Source of the DNA: Hartmannibacter diazotrophicus
GTDB taxonomy: Bacteria > Pseudomonadota > Alphaproteobacteria > Rhizobiales > Pleomorphomonadaceae
Length of the DNA: 64,000 nucleotides
Assembly: GCF_900231165.1 (NCBI RefSeq)
Contig: NZ_LT960614.1
Coordinates: 4,542,001 to 4,606,000 of the forward strand
Reading direction: 5' to 3'
The notes under the pieces are model-generated. The model saw nothing but the letters and a program-made list of their open reading frames with translations, was not told where the DNA came from and did no database searches. Below, in pieces: positions 14,101 through 21,765 of the stretch. Within the stretch, counting starts at the first letter, position 1; every line of letters starts with the position of its first letter. The position numbers and the translations under genes are program-made.

Positions 14101-14598
14101 ATGAAAGCAGACAGAACGATGTCCGATGACCGCCCGTCCGGACCGACGCCCCCGCCCACGGTTCCGGACGAGGAAGTCGTCTTCATCGGGCGCATTTTCA
14201 CGCCCTATCTCAGCCGCTCCGATTGCCCCCGCAACGTGCGGCAGGCGCGCGAAGCGGAAGGGCACGCCCTTCTCGAGATAGACCCTGTCTATCGCCCTGG
14301 TCTATATGGGCTTTCGAAGTTCTCCCACGTCATCGTCCTCTACTGGATGGACGAGGCCGAGCGCGACATCCTCGTGCAGTATCCAAGGCATGTGGACGGC
14401 CCCTGCGGTGTCTTCTCCATCCGCTCGCCCGCCCGGCCCAATCCGATCGCCATTTCTGTCGCCCGCATCCTGTCGCTCGACGAGGAGCAGGGACGCATCG
14501 AAGTGGAGCAGCTCGACTGTCGTTCCGGAACGCCTCTTCTCGACATCAAGCCCTACTTCCCATCGGTCGACTCGGCACCCGATGCAACGATAGGATGA
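14101..14598 (+). CDS. trmO: TrmO-like tRNA (t6A37) N6-methyltransferase
   Basis: 165 aa from ATG 14101; ATG 14119 (MSDDRPSG) is an alternative with an equally weak ribosome site. TsaA/TrmO (UPF0066) family: VVFIGRIFTPY, CPRNVRQARE, GLYGLSKFSHVIVLYWMDEA and the signature GVFSIRSPARPNPIAISVARIL. TrmO uses SAM to methylate threonylcarbamoyladenosine 37 in tRNA-Thr. This is the short single-domain form that ends after the beta-barrel; the C-terminal extension of the E. coli protein is absent. Monocistronic. Confidence 0.87.
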   Translation: MKADRTMSDDRPSGPTPPPTVPDEEVVFIGRIFTPYLSRSDCPRNVRQAREAEGHALLEIDPVYRPGLYGLSKFSHVIVLYWMDEAERDILVQYPRHVDGPCGVFSIRSPARPNPIAISVARILSLDEEQGRIEVEQLDCRSGTPLLDIKPYFPSVDSAPDATIG

Positions 14599-14708
14599 AG
14601 TTAATCCATTTACTTTAGGTAGATTCACGTAAGTGGCGAGATTGCGGCGTCAGTGTGGCCGCCCCCGCCAAGCGGCCAACGTGAGCGGCAACCGGTTCGC
14701 CGGCGTTG

Positions 14709-15320
14709 TCAGGCGTACACCCACTGCTCCGGCAGCCTCGCCTCGAAGGCCGCGTTGGCCTCGACGACGCCGGCACGCTCGACCACGGCCACGACGCCGC
14801 GCAGCCTGCCCGCCGCCTTGACGAACAGGAGATCCAGCCCCTCGCGGTCCGGATATTCGTTGGCGATCTCGCGACCGGCGAAACGGCAGGGCGCGTTCTG
14901 TCCCATCACCAGGATGACGGCGCCGCTCTCGAAGAAGAGGCGCGTTCCGACGGGCAGGAAGGTGAAGTGCGGGATGCCCGCGACGACGGCGTTGGCGCCG
15001 ATCCAGCTCGCGTCCAGTCGCGGCAGGTCCATGGCCTGCCTGACCGCATCGAGTTCCTCGGTCGAGATGAGGGTCAGCTGGCGCCAGTTGCCCATCGCGC
15101 TGCCGCGCGGATACCAGGGTTCGCGCGCGCCGGCATCACGAGTGTGGCCCGTGTGCTTGTCGCCAACCGCGCCGGCGAAATCGAGTTCCAGCCAATCGAC
15201 CGGGCGGCTGCGCAGGCCCTCCCCGTCGCCAAGACCCAGCCACCGAATATGACCTTTCAGCCGCGTCGCCGGAACGATTTCGGGGCGGGGAAAAACATCC
15301 TGCATCATCTGGTCATTCAT
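14709..15320 (-). CDS. MOSC domain-containing protein
   Basis: 203 aa. MOSC domains occur in molybdenum-cofactor sulfurases and related enzymes and carry a conserved Cys; here it lies in NAPCRFAGREIA. Other family features are the VGDKHTGHTR segment, RQLTLISTEELDAV, and IGANAVVAGI leading to the barrel strand TRLFFESGAVILVMGQ. No Moco-sulfurase N-terminal domain is attached, so it is a stand-alone MOSC protein, with a role in handling sulfur or metal adducts inferred only. ATG 15308 is an alternative start. It is divergent from the b561-YceI gene. Confidence 0.85.
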   Translation of the reverse strand: MNDQMMQDVFPRPEIVPATRLKGHIRWLGLGDGEGLRSRPVDWLELDFAGAVGDKHTGHTRDAGAREPWYPRGSAMGNWRQLTLISTEELDAVRQAMDLPRLDASWIGANAVVAGIPHFTFLPVGTRLFFESGAVILVMGQNAPCRFAGREIANEYPDREGLDLLFVKAAGRLRGVVAVVERAGVVEANAAFEARLPEQWVYA

Positions 15321-15676
15321 CGAAGGCTCTCCTGGGAATCGGTGGCTGCCGGAGTGGTAGCATGGCCGGTGGATCGGGCGGCATCAAATCCCGCCAACGG
15401 CCGGATCGCCGGCCGCCTGTCTCCTTTGGCGCACCGCTGGCGCCATATGCCGTTGCGACAGACCAAAACCCGCGATTCCATGGCTTCGCCTGCAATGGAA
15501 TGCCCGACAATTGCGCCAGGATTCCGGGAAAGGGTCTCGATGGTTGAACAATCCGTCAAGCCTTTGGCGGCTTGAAAGAGCCGCTCGTTTCAGCACATGC
15601 ATGACATTCACTGCAGGCTGCCCTGAGGGCTGCCTCCCTTTGCCCGCATGCTGCCGTCCTCGCTCGGAGAAATCCC
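15321..15676. other. 356-nt divergent intergenic region
   Basis: Lies between the MOSC (-) and b561-YceI (+) genes. It must hold both promoters, but no convincing -35/-10 pair, operator dyad or RNA structure stands out beyond short GC-rich imperfect hairpins. No coding region is supported. Confidence 0.4.
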
Positions 15677-16954
15677 TTGGCGCTCACCAACACCCGCGAC
15701 CGCTACGGGCTCGCCGCCCAGGTCTTTCACTGGCTCATCGCCATCCTGATTCTCACGCTCCTCGTCGTGGGCTTCGTCATGACCCGGCTGCCGCAGGCAA
15801 CGGACGCCGACATCGGCCTCAAGGTCTTCGTCTACAGCCTGCACAAGACCATCGGCGTGACCGTGCTTTTGCTGGCAGTCCTGCGCATCCTCTGGGCCCT
15901 GACCCAGAAACGGCCGGACCCGCTTCATCCCGACCGCCGCATCGAGACCTTCCTCGCCGAGACGGTCCACTGGTCGCTCTATGTCGCCATCCTCGTGGCG
16001 CCCCTCTCGGGTCTCGTCGACCATGCCGCGACAACCGGCTTCGCGCCGATCTGGTGGCCCTTCGGCCAGTCCCTGCCCTTCGTGCCAAAGAGCCCGGCGC
16101 TCGCCGCCCTCGCCGGCTGGCTGCATTTCGGCATGGCCTGGCTTCTGGTCGTCTCCGTCGGTCTGCACGTTGCCGGCGCGCTCAAGCACGCCGTCATCGA
16201 CCGCGACGGCACGCTGGCCCGCATGGTACCCGGAAAGGCCCACCGGGTGGAGGTGCCGCCCGCGTCCGCAACCCATTCCCTGAGGGGCGCCGTCAGCGCG
16301 GCCGCAGCCGTCTACATCGTCATGCTCGGCAGCGTCTTCGCCTATGCAACCATCCTGGCGCCGAAGGCCGCCTCCCCTGAGACGGCAACCGTTGCCGCCG
16401 CCCCGGCCGAGACCGGCACGACGGACGCCTCGGCACCCACGGTCGCATCGCCGGCCGAGAGCGAATGGGCCGTTGATCACGACAAGAGCAGCCTCAAGAT
16501 CACGATTTCGCAGATGGGCTCGCCCGTCGAGGGCGAATTCGCCAGATGGAACGCCGGCATCACCTTCGATCCCGATGCGCTGGACAAAGCCCACGTGACC
16601 GTGACCATCGACGTTGCGAGCCTGACGGTCGGTTCCGTGTCCGATCAGGCGAGAAGCGCCGACTTCCTCGATGCCTCGGCCTATCCGACCGCTATCTTCG
16701 AGGCCTCCGCGTTCAAGAAGACCGGAGACACCTCCTATGAGGGTCAGGGAACGCTGACGCTGAAGGGCAAGACGATCCCGGTCACCCTCGCCTTCGATCT
16801 GGTCATCGACGGCGATCAGGCAGAGATGACCGGCAAGACGACGCTGAACCGCATGGACTTCGGCGTCGGCGACCCCGGCTTTGCCGACGAAGGGTCGGTC
16901 AAGTTCGCGGTCGAGGTCGCCCCCCATGTCGTGGCCCGCCGCGCCGTCGACTGA
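15677..16954 (+). CDS. Cytochrome b561 - YceI fusion protein
   Basis: 425 aa from TTG 15677, preceded by CGGAGAAA. Residues 1-190 are a b561-type four-helix cytochrome with candidate haem histidines in QVFHWLIA, SLHKTIGV, TVHWSLYV and GWLHFGMAW/GLHVAG. A further membrane segment lies near 215-235, then an Ala/Pro/Thr linker. Residues about 255-425 form a YceI-like lipocalin fold (WAVDHDKSSLKITISQMG, ARSADFLDASAYPTAIFEAS, GTLTLKGKTIPVTLAFD). YceI domains bind isoprenoid quinones, so the fusion joins a membrane electron carrier to a periplasmic lipid-binding module. A strong hairpin terminator follows. Confidence 0.92.
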   Translation: MALTNTRDRYGLAAQVFHWLIAILILTLLVVGFVMTRLPQATDADIGLKVFVYSLHKTIGVTVLLLAVLRILWALTQKRPDPLHPDRRIETFLAETVHWSLYVAILVAPLSGLVDHAATTGFAPIWWPFGQSLPFVPKSPALAALAGWLHFGMAWLLVVSVGLHVAGALKHAVIDRDGTLARMVPGKAHRVEVPPASATHSLRGAVSAAAAVYIVMLGSVFAYATILAPKAASPETATVAAAPAETGTTDASAPTVASPAESEWAVDHDKSSLKITISQMGSPVEGEFARWNAGITFDPDALDKAHVTVTIDVASLTVGSVSDQARSADFLDASAYPTAIFEASAFKKTGDTSYEGQGTLTLKGKTIPVTLAFDLVIDGDQAEMTGKTTLNRMDFGVGDPGFADEGSVKFAVEVAPHVVARRAVD

Positions 16955-16980
16955 CCTCGGCCCTGCCCTGCGAATATGAA

Positions 16981-17018
16981 AACGGCTGCCGGGATGACGA
17001 TCCATCCCGGCAGCCGTT
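16981..17018. terminator. Bidirectional hairpin terminator
   Basis: A perfect 16-bp stem (16981-16996 with 17003-17018) closes a 6-nt loop midway between the convergent b561-YceI (+) and SIMPL (-) genes. T-rich sequence (TTCTTGTCT) follows on the plus strand. Confidence 0.85.
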
Positions 17019-17042
17019 CTTGTCTCTGTCTGGTGCGGACGG

Positions 17043-17783
17043 TTACTTCGGCAGGATCTCGTAGGTCACCTGCACGTCGACGCGAAGGTCCGTCTCGCCT
17101 GCGGCCAGCGGCACGCTGTCCATTTCCGCCCGCATCGCCATCGTCTTCATCGCGTAGGGACGCGGCGGAGAGACCATGTTCTCGCTCATGTCGAGGATCC
17201 GGCCGACCGAGAAGCCACCGGCCTCGGCATAAAGATCCGCGCGGCGCTTCGCCTCCTTGAGCGCCTTCTGCCGGGCTTCATCCATCAACGCGCTGTCGTC
17301 GGCGACCTCGAAGGAAATGCCCTCGATGTTGTTGGCCCCGACCTTGACGACCTTGTCGAGCAGCGGCCCGGCGGTTTCGAGATTGCTGATCGTGACCGTC
17401 ACCCGGTTCATGACCTGGTAGCCGGTGATCCTCGGGCCTTGCGACGGAGCGTCGCTCGGCTTGTCGTAGGGCGCATAGACCGGCTGCAGCGAGAAATTGG
17501 AGGTCTGGATGTCCCGCTCCGGCAGGCCCGCATCCTTGAGAGCGGCCATCAGCGCCGCCATGCTCTTGTTGTTGCCGGCAAGCGCCGCCTCCGCGGTCTC
17601 TCCCTCGGTGACGACGCCGGTCGTCACGACAGCCGTGTCCGGCGGCGCCGAAACGACGCCTTCGGCCGAAAGGCTCAGCGTCGAAAGACGCGGCGCCTCT
17701 TCCGCGCGTGCGGCTCCGCTGGCCGCGAAAGTGGATGCCGCGGTCAGTCCGACCAGCAGCAGAAGAATTCGGTTCACGCGCAT
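17043..17783 (-). CDS. SIMPL domain (DUF541) periplasmic protein
   Basis: 246 aa with a cleavable signal peptide (RILLLLVGLTAAS...AARAEE) and a SIMPL/DUF541 domain: LSLSAEGVVSAPPDTAVVTTGV, ERDIQTSNFSLQPVY, YQVMNRVTVTI, GANNIEGISFEV and DEARQKALKEAKRRADLYAEA. Members such as YggE are linked to oxidative stress, and others form periplasmic rings; the precise role is unknown. The gene ends against the bidirectional terminator and is preceded by 230 nt of non-coding sequence. Confidence 0.9.
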   Translation of the reverse strand: MRVNRILLLLVGLTAASTFAASGAARAEEAPRLSTLSLSAEGVVSAPPDTAVVTTGVVTEGETAEAALAGNNKSMAALMAALKDAGLPERDIQTSNFSLQPVYAPYDKPSDAPSQGPRITGYQVMNRVTVTISNLETAGPLLDKVVKVGANNIEGISFEVADDSALMDEARQKALKEAKRRADLYAEAGGFSVGRILDMSENMVSPPRPYAMKTMAMRAEMDSVPLAAGETDLRVDVQVTYEILPK

Positions 17784-18014
17784 CTGGCTCCCTCAGTCTG
17801 TTTCGCCGGGTTCGGGCAACGTCTGCAGCCTGTCGTTGATTCGGCCGGTTCGCCCCGCTCTTGCATGATTTCGTCCCGCGATATCAAACCATTTCCGCTC
17901 ATTGAGGCTGGATTGCGGCCCCGTCCGCGAATCTGGTGCCGGCTCGCAACCTGTCGTTAAGCCTGCCGGAAGAACCTTGTCCGAACCTAAGCCGGAGTTT
18001 ACCGCCCCCGTGCC

Positions 18015-18584
18015 ATGACATCTGCGCGTTTTCACAGAATTCGGAAGACCGTCATGTCAGATACGAGTGCCCCGACCGGGCCGAAGTGGACCTCCGAGAT
18101 CGGACTGGGATTTGCCGAGACCTTCCGCAAGCTCGGCTTCAAGGCGGTTGTGCCGAGTGCGGACAATCTGGAACCCGCTCCCATTCCGCCGGAATGGATC
18201 GTCGACGGAGCCCCGGTCGCCCGGATGACCGTTCTCGCCGAAAGCGCGGACGGCGGCGTGACGACCACGCTCTGGGACTGCACGGCCGGAACCTTCCGCT
18301 GGCATTTCACCTGGGAGGAAACGGTTCACATCGTCGAGGGCGAAGTGATCGTGACGGATCTTTCAGGCAGGACACGCCGTCTCGTCGCCGGCGACGTCGG
18401 CTATTTTCCCGGCGGAACCTGGGCGCTCTGGCACGTGCCGGAGCATGTCCGCAAGATCGCCTTTTGCCGTCAGCCCGCCCCGCGCATCGCGATCAAGGCC
18501 CTGAGGCTCTTTTCTGGGCTGCTCACTCGCTTGACCCGCCCGCATGGCTCGGGCTTTTCCAAGGCGCCCGGCCTGCCGGACTGA
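18015..18584 (+). CDS. Cupin domain-containing protein (DUF861-like)
   Basis: 189 aa from ATG 18015; ATG 18054 (MSDTSAPTG) gives 176 aa. A single small cupin barrel spans about residues 70-155, with WDCTAGTFRWHFTWEETVHIVEGEVIVTD followed by AGDVGYFPGGTWALWHV, as in the Cupin_3 (EutQ/DUF861) family. A basic C-terminal tail (LRLFSGLLTRLTRPH) follows. The role is unknown; such proteins are small-molecule-binding or isomerase-like. It appears monocistronic upstream of the tRNA. Confidence 0.82.
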   Translation: MTSARFHRIRKTVMSDTSAPTGPKWTSEIGLGFAETFRKLGFKAVVPSADNLEPAPIPPEWIVDGAPVARMTVLAESADGGVTTTLWDCTAGTFRWHFTWEETVHIVEGEVIVTDLSGRTRRLVAGDVGYFPGGTWALWHVPEHVRKIAFCRQPAPRIAIKALRLFSGLLTRLTRPHGSGFSKAPGLPD

Positions 18585-18778
18585 CACGGACAACGGCCCG
18601 CCAGCCGGGTCCGGGTTCCTCGCCGACTTTTGGCCTTGCCGCCAATACGATGTCGGGTTAACTGATCGATGTCTGGCTGAACGCTGGCGTTGCACCCTGG
18701 GTCCTGCCCGGGAGCGGCAATCCCGGCCTTTGGCGCGGCTTCCGGCGCGCTCGTGCCTTTGCCCGCCAAGGACAGACC

Positions 18779-18854
18779 GGGCCCGTAGCTCAATGGTTAG
18801 AGCCGGCGGCTCATAACCGCTTGGTTGGGGGTTCGAGTCCCTCCGGGCCTACCA
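18779..18854 (+). tRNA. tRNA with CAT anticodon, probably tRNA-Ile2 (lysidine type)
   Basis: A 76-nt cloverleaf with encoded CCA. The 7-bp acceptor stem closes with a G1:U72 wobble. The D arm is AGCTCAATGGTTAGAGC, the anticodon stem GGCGG/CCGCT encloses CTCATAA, and the T arm contains GGTTCGAGTCC. CAT would read Met, but the D arm and anticodon arm closely resemble bacterial tRNA-Ile2, where C34 is changed to lysidine by TilS to read AUA. Elongator tRNA-Met is the alternative. The gene marks the left edge of an accessory-looking block. Confidence 0.88.
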
Positions 18855-18917
18855 CTTCCTCCCTAAGTGTCGGAAGAATGGCGAATAATCATAAAAACAA
18901 TAGCTTAAAGCGCCGGT

Positions 18918-18975
18918 CTTCTACACAAGCCTTCTACACAAGAGGGCGAAATGAGGGGGAAGGCGACGTGGCCAG
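18918..18975 (+). repeat. Tandem 12-mer and left copy of a dispersed direct repeat
   Basis: CTTCTACACAAG occurs at 18918-18929 and again at 18931-18942. The segment 18929-18975, starting GCCTTCTACACAA and ending GGGGGAAGGCGACGTGGCCAG, recurs at 27121-27156, where about 11-13 nt are missing from its middle. It starts 75 nt after the tRNA. Confidence 0.7.
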
Positions 18976-19092
18976 ACCACCATGGCGAAACTCGGCGGCT
19001 GGCCTAAAGGGGCGGTGGTCTTTGGAAAAGCCAGCGGGTCGGTCGAGCCGCCGGGCGATCGGCAATCGGTCAGACCGTCGATGGGCGATGAC

Positions 19093-19368
19093 CTAGAAAT
19101 GCGCTGGAGCCGGCTCACCGGACACCAAGGCTTGGCAGCCGGCGGTCCAGCAGTTTTTGCCACTGTGAGCTTGTGATTTGTCATGATTCCCGCCGGGCGC
19201 GATATCTCCGGACGGGGCGCAGTACGCCCGGGCAGGCGTCCGGTCCGGCATGAGCGTGTTGGCATACGCGCCGGCCGCCACCCCCGCAAACATAGCCTGC
19301 ACAACGAGCAGATAGGCGGCGAGAATCGCGACCCATGATCTGCTGCGCGGATTGGCTGAATGCGACAC
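19093..19368 (-). CDS. Small membrane/secreted protein, DUF2946-like
   Basis: 91 aa from GTG 19368, chosen for its AGGAGAG ribosome site 6 nt upstream; an in-frame ATG at 19431 lacks one. A hydrophobic segment (WVAILAAYLLVVQAMFAGVAAGA) is followed by a short polar domain with Cys and His (YCAPSGD, NHDKSQAHSGKNCWTAGC). The layout resembles DUF2946-type proteins with a signal/anchor plus Cys-His tail, which are often found near copper genes. That assignment is tentative and no function is claimed. Confidence 0.55.
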   Translation of the reverse strand: MSHSANPRSRSWVAILAAYLLVVQAMFAGVAAGAYANTLMPDRTPARAYCAPSGDIAPGGNHDKSQAHSGKNCWTAGCQALVSGEPAPAHF

Positions 19369-19515
19369 GCGATCTCTCCTACCGCCACCCATAGCGGTGG
19401 CACGGGCATTGAAAAAGCAGCATAGCGCCACGTTGATGACGCCGAGAAGGTTGAGTTCAACAACTCGGCGGCAACAATAGCGGCGGTGACAAATTTTGCC
19501 GGCTATCGATTTGGA

Positions 19516-20049
19516 CTACGCCAAGTGTAGATCGTTCAGTCCCTTGCGCAACAGGTCCTGGTGATTGGCCGACCCGTCGACGGGCAGAAGAGTCCGCTTG
19601 GCAATCATCCAGCGGCCATCATGCCGTTCGAGTTCCCAGCGGTTCACGACGGCGCGGTGAATCCGGTATCCCGTCGAGACACCGTGATTTGGCAACTCGC
19701 GCGGCTCGCCCTCATGGTCCAGATGAACAATCATGAGATAGGATGTCACTGTAGCGACGTCGCCCCGCAGATCGATAAGCGGCAGGCCGGCAAAATGAGC
19801 GAGCCCGCCGCGAATAGCGTCGTCGTGCTCTGGTCTTTGTATGAACGCGGCAATGTCCCTGGCGCCTTTCGCACCGTCGAGCGTCGGTCCGCGGTCGAAA
19901 ACGCCATCTTCGCGGTAGACCGACAAAGTATAGTTCGCATGCCCCGTATCCGCGCTTGGCGGATGAGATGCGATAAGCTCGTAGATTGCGAGCTTGTCTT
20001 CGATCGTACGCAGCCTGGTTTCAAGATCGGGCAAGTTGGGCGAGTTCAT
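19516..20049 (-). CDS. SnoaL/NTF2-like family protein
   Basis: 177 aa, soluble, with a predicted SnoaL_4/NTF2-like cone fold: helix LETRLRTIEDKLAIYELIASH, TLSVYREDGVFDRGP, a central strand (VATVTSYLMIVHLDHEGE) and WELERHDGRWMIAKRTLLPVDGS. The family covers ketosteroid-isomerase-like enzymes and binding proteins, and the ligand is not predictable. It is divergent from the TetR gene, so it may be under that regulator. Confidence 0.8.
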   Translation of the reverse strand: MNSPNLPDLETRLRTIEDKLAIYELIASHPPSADTGHANYTLSVYREDGVFDRGPTLDGAKGARDIAAFIQRPEHDDAIRGGLAHFAGLPLIDLRGDVATVTSYLMIVHLDHEGEPRELPNHGVSTGYRIHRAVVNRWELERHDGRWMIAKRTLLPVDGSANHQDLLRKGLNDLHLA

Positions 20050-20249
20050 GATTGGTCTTTCCTCTTCTCGTTTATCGCTGAAGGTGTGGGCTGGCGATGC
20101 GGCTGGCCGCCATCGCCGAGCCTGAGGGATGTGCCATTCGGGTCCGTCCCGAACGCCGCGCGAGGGGCGGCCAAGCCGGCGACCTCACGATAATGGCGAC
20201 TGAATGCGAGTGAACTGGTGGAATCAGGGTGACGTGTCTGGTTGTCTCC

Positions 20250-20276
20250 TTGACAGGCATCCTACTAGAAGGTAGG
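20250..20276 (+). promoter_or_regulatory. TetR promoter with imperfect operator
   Basis: TTGACA (20250-20255) is a consensus -35 box. CCTAC (20261-20265), a 6-nt spacer and GTAGG (20272-20276) form a dyad across the spacer and -10 area, reaching to 8 nt before the tetR ATG (20285). The same arms occur as a perfect palindrome before the DUF5666-like gene. Confidence 0.55.
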
Positions 20277-20284
20277 TAGCATGC

Positions 20285-20872
20285 ATGAGCAATTTGACAA
20301 ATACCTCCGACGACATTCTGCGTTGCGCCCGCTCGCTCATCGTCGCCGGCGGATACAACGGCTTCAGCTATGCCGACATCTCCGAAGTGGTCGGGATCCG
20401 CAAGGCGAGTATCCACCATCATTTCCCAAGCAAGGTCGATCTCGTCCGCACCCTCGTGCGACGGTATCGCGAAGACGCTGAGGCGGGGCTCGCCGAGTTG
20501 GAACGGCACACGCCGGAGCCGGCTGATCAACTGCGCGCCTACACAGGTTTCTGGGCGGCGTGCATTGCCGATGGAACAAGAACTTTTTGCGTGTGCGCCT
20601 TGCTTGCCAGCGAAATGCCGGTGCTGCCGCCAGACGTCGCGACGGAAGTCAAAGCTTATTTCCGCATGTTTTCGGCCTGGCTGACTTCCGTGATGGAGAA
20701 AGGTGCAGAACAGGGGACCCTCGTTCTGTCCGGTACTGCCCGATCCGAGGCAGAGGGGTTCATGGCAACGGTGCACGGCGCCATGCTCTCGGCGCGGGCC
20801 TATGATGATCCCGCGGTATTCGCCACCATCACCCAGCCCCTGATCGAAAGGCTCATCGCAGTTCGGCAGTGA
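20285..20872 (+). CDS. TetR/AcrR family transcriptional regulator
   Basis: 195 aa. The N-terminal TetR helix-turn-helix is ILRCARSLIVAGGYNGFSYADISEVVGIRKASIHHHFPSKVDLVRTLV in outline (residues 11-58), and the ligand-binding helical domain follows (GFWAACIADGTRTFCVCALLASEMP). Operator-like CCTAC/GTAGG arms lie just before this gene and before the next operon at 21036, suggesting autoregulation and control of that operon. The effector is unknown. Downstream genes run in the same direction after 163 nt. Confidence 0.93.
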   Translation: MSNLTNTSDDILRCARSLIVAGGYNGFSYADISEVVGIRKASIHHHFPSKVDLVRTLVRRYREDAEAGLAELERHTPEPADQLRAYTGFWAACIADGTRTFCVCALLASEMPVLPPDVATEVKAYFRMFSAWLTSVMEKGAEQGTLVLSGTARSEAEGFMATVHGAMLSARAYDDPAVFATITQPLIERLIAVRQ

Positions 20873-21010
20873 CGGAGAGGCCGGAGACCTCGGTTCGCCC
20901 GCCAGCGCCAATTATCTAATCGGTCGCTGCGCGGCAGCTTCTTCTTCACTCGGCTTCTGCGGGCACCTGGCGCACCGCGTTGGCCGTCTAACTCGCGCCA
21001 AGAAACTACC

Positions 21011-21024
21011 TACTAGTAGGTATG
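21011..21024. promoter_or_regulatory. Perfect 14-bp palindrome, probable TetR operator
   Basis: The perfect dyad ACCTACTAGTAGGT lies just before a strong GAAGGAGATA ribosome site and the ATG (21036) of the DUF5666-like gene. The CCTAC/GTAGG arms equal those in front of tetR, with a 2-nt instead of a 6-nt spacer. Confidence 0.65.
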
Positions 21025-21035
21025 AAGGAGATAAC

Positions 21036-21668
21036 ATGCTTCGGAAACTTTTGCCGGCCCTTTTCGCCGCCGTCGTCGCCCTGCCGCTCGCCGCCGGCAT
21101 GGGCTCACCCGCGTTTGCTCAGAACGCCAAGGCCGAGCCGGTTCGCGTCCGCGGCGCTATCGTCGCCTTCAGCGGCCAGGCGTTGACGGTGAAGACGCGC
21201 GAGGGCCAGACCGTCGACCTCGCCCTTGCCCAGGGATGGATGGTCTCGAGCGTCGCTCGCGCGGCCGTCACCGACATCAAGCCCGGGGATTATGTCGGTA
21301 TCGCTTCGCTTCCCACGAAGGACGGCGGCGATGGGGCGCTCGAAGTCCTGATCTTCCCGCCTGCCCTGAAGGGCGCCGGCGAGGGCAGCTTCGGATGGGA
21401 CCTGAAGCCCAACAGCACCATGACGAACGCGACGGTCGCGGATGCGGTCAAGGGCGTGAACGGCCGGACGGTCACTGTCTCGTATCATGGCAAGGAGAAG
21501 AAGATCGCCATTCCCGAAGGCACGCCCGTTGTCACCTTCGCGCCGGCCACCGAGGCCGATCTGAAGCCGGGGGCGGTTGTCTTCGTGTCAGCCGAGAAGG
21601 GCACAGGCGGCGCGGTCACGGCGCAGCGGGTTATCGTCGGCACCAACGGCGTCGTCCCGCCGATGTGA
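21036..21668 (+). CDS. DUF5666-like periplasmic protein
   Basis: 210 aa with a signal peptide (LLPALFAAVVALPLAAGMGSPAFAQ). The mature part has repeated OB-like beta segments (VRVRGAIVAFSGQALTVKTREGQTVDLALAQ, DIKPGDYVGIASLP, GRTVTVSYHGKEKKIAIPEGTPVV, LKPGAVVFVSAEKG), as in DUF5666-type proteins. It has an excellent ribosome site and a palindrome at its promoter. It is the first gene of a cluster with a membrane cytochrome b and a Tat-exported molybdopterin enzyme, so a periplasmic accessory role is plausible but not shown. Confidence 0.75.
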   Translation: MLRKLLPALFAAVVALPLAAGMGSPAFAQNAKAEPVRVRGAIVAFSGQALTVKTREGQTVDLALAQGWMVSSVARAAVTDIKPGDYVGIASLPTKDGGDGALEVLIFPPALKGAGEGSFGWDLKPNSTMTNATVADAVKGVNGRTVTVSYHGKEKKIAIPEGTPVVTFAPATEADLKPGAVVFVSAEKGTGGAVTAQRVIVGTNGVVPPM

Positions 21669-21678
21669 GTCGATGAGG

Positions 21679-21712
21679 CCACCGGCCGGCCCGAACAGCG
21701 TCCGGCCGGTGG
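21679..21712 (+). terminator. 11-bp hairpin between operon genes
   Basis: CCACCGGCCGG (21679-21689) pairs perfectly with CCGGCCGGTGG (21702-21712) across a 12-nt loop, 11 nt after the DUF5666-like stop. Only ATTTCC follows, so read-through to the cytochrome gene is expected; it may set a partial stop or an mRNA 3' end. Confidence 0.45.
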
Positions 21713-21765
21713 ATTTCCACCTCGCAACAGCTAGATCAACGCAACCAGCCCGTCAGGATCGACCC

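Noticed and set aside
18779-18854. Elongator tRNA-Met
   Set aside because: Anticodon CAT fits, but the D arm and the GGCGG-CTCATAA-CCGCT arm match the Ile2 pattern better. Left as an alternative.
18982-19176. 64-aa frame after the tRNA
   Set aside because: Overlaps the opposite-strand DUF2946-like gene and lacks a ribosome site and family features.
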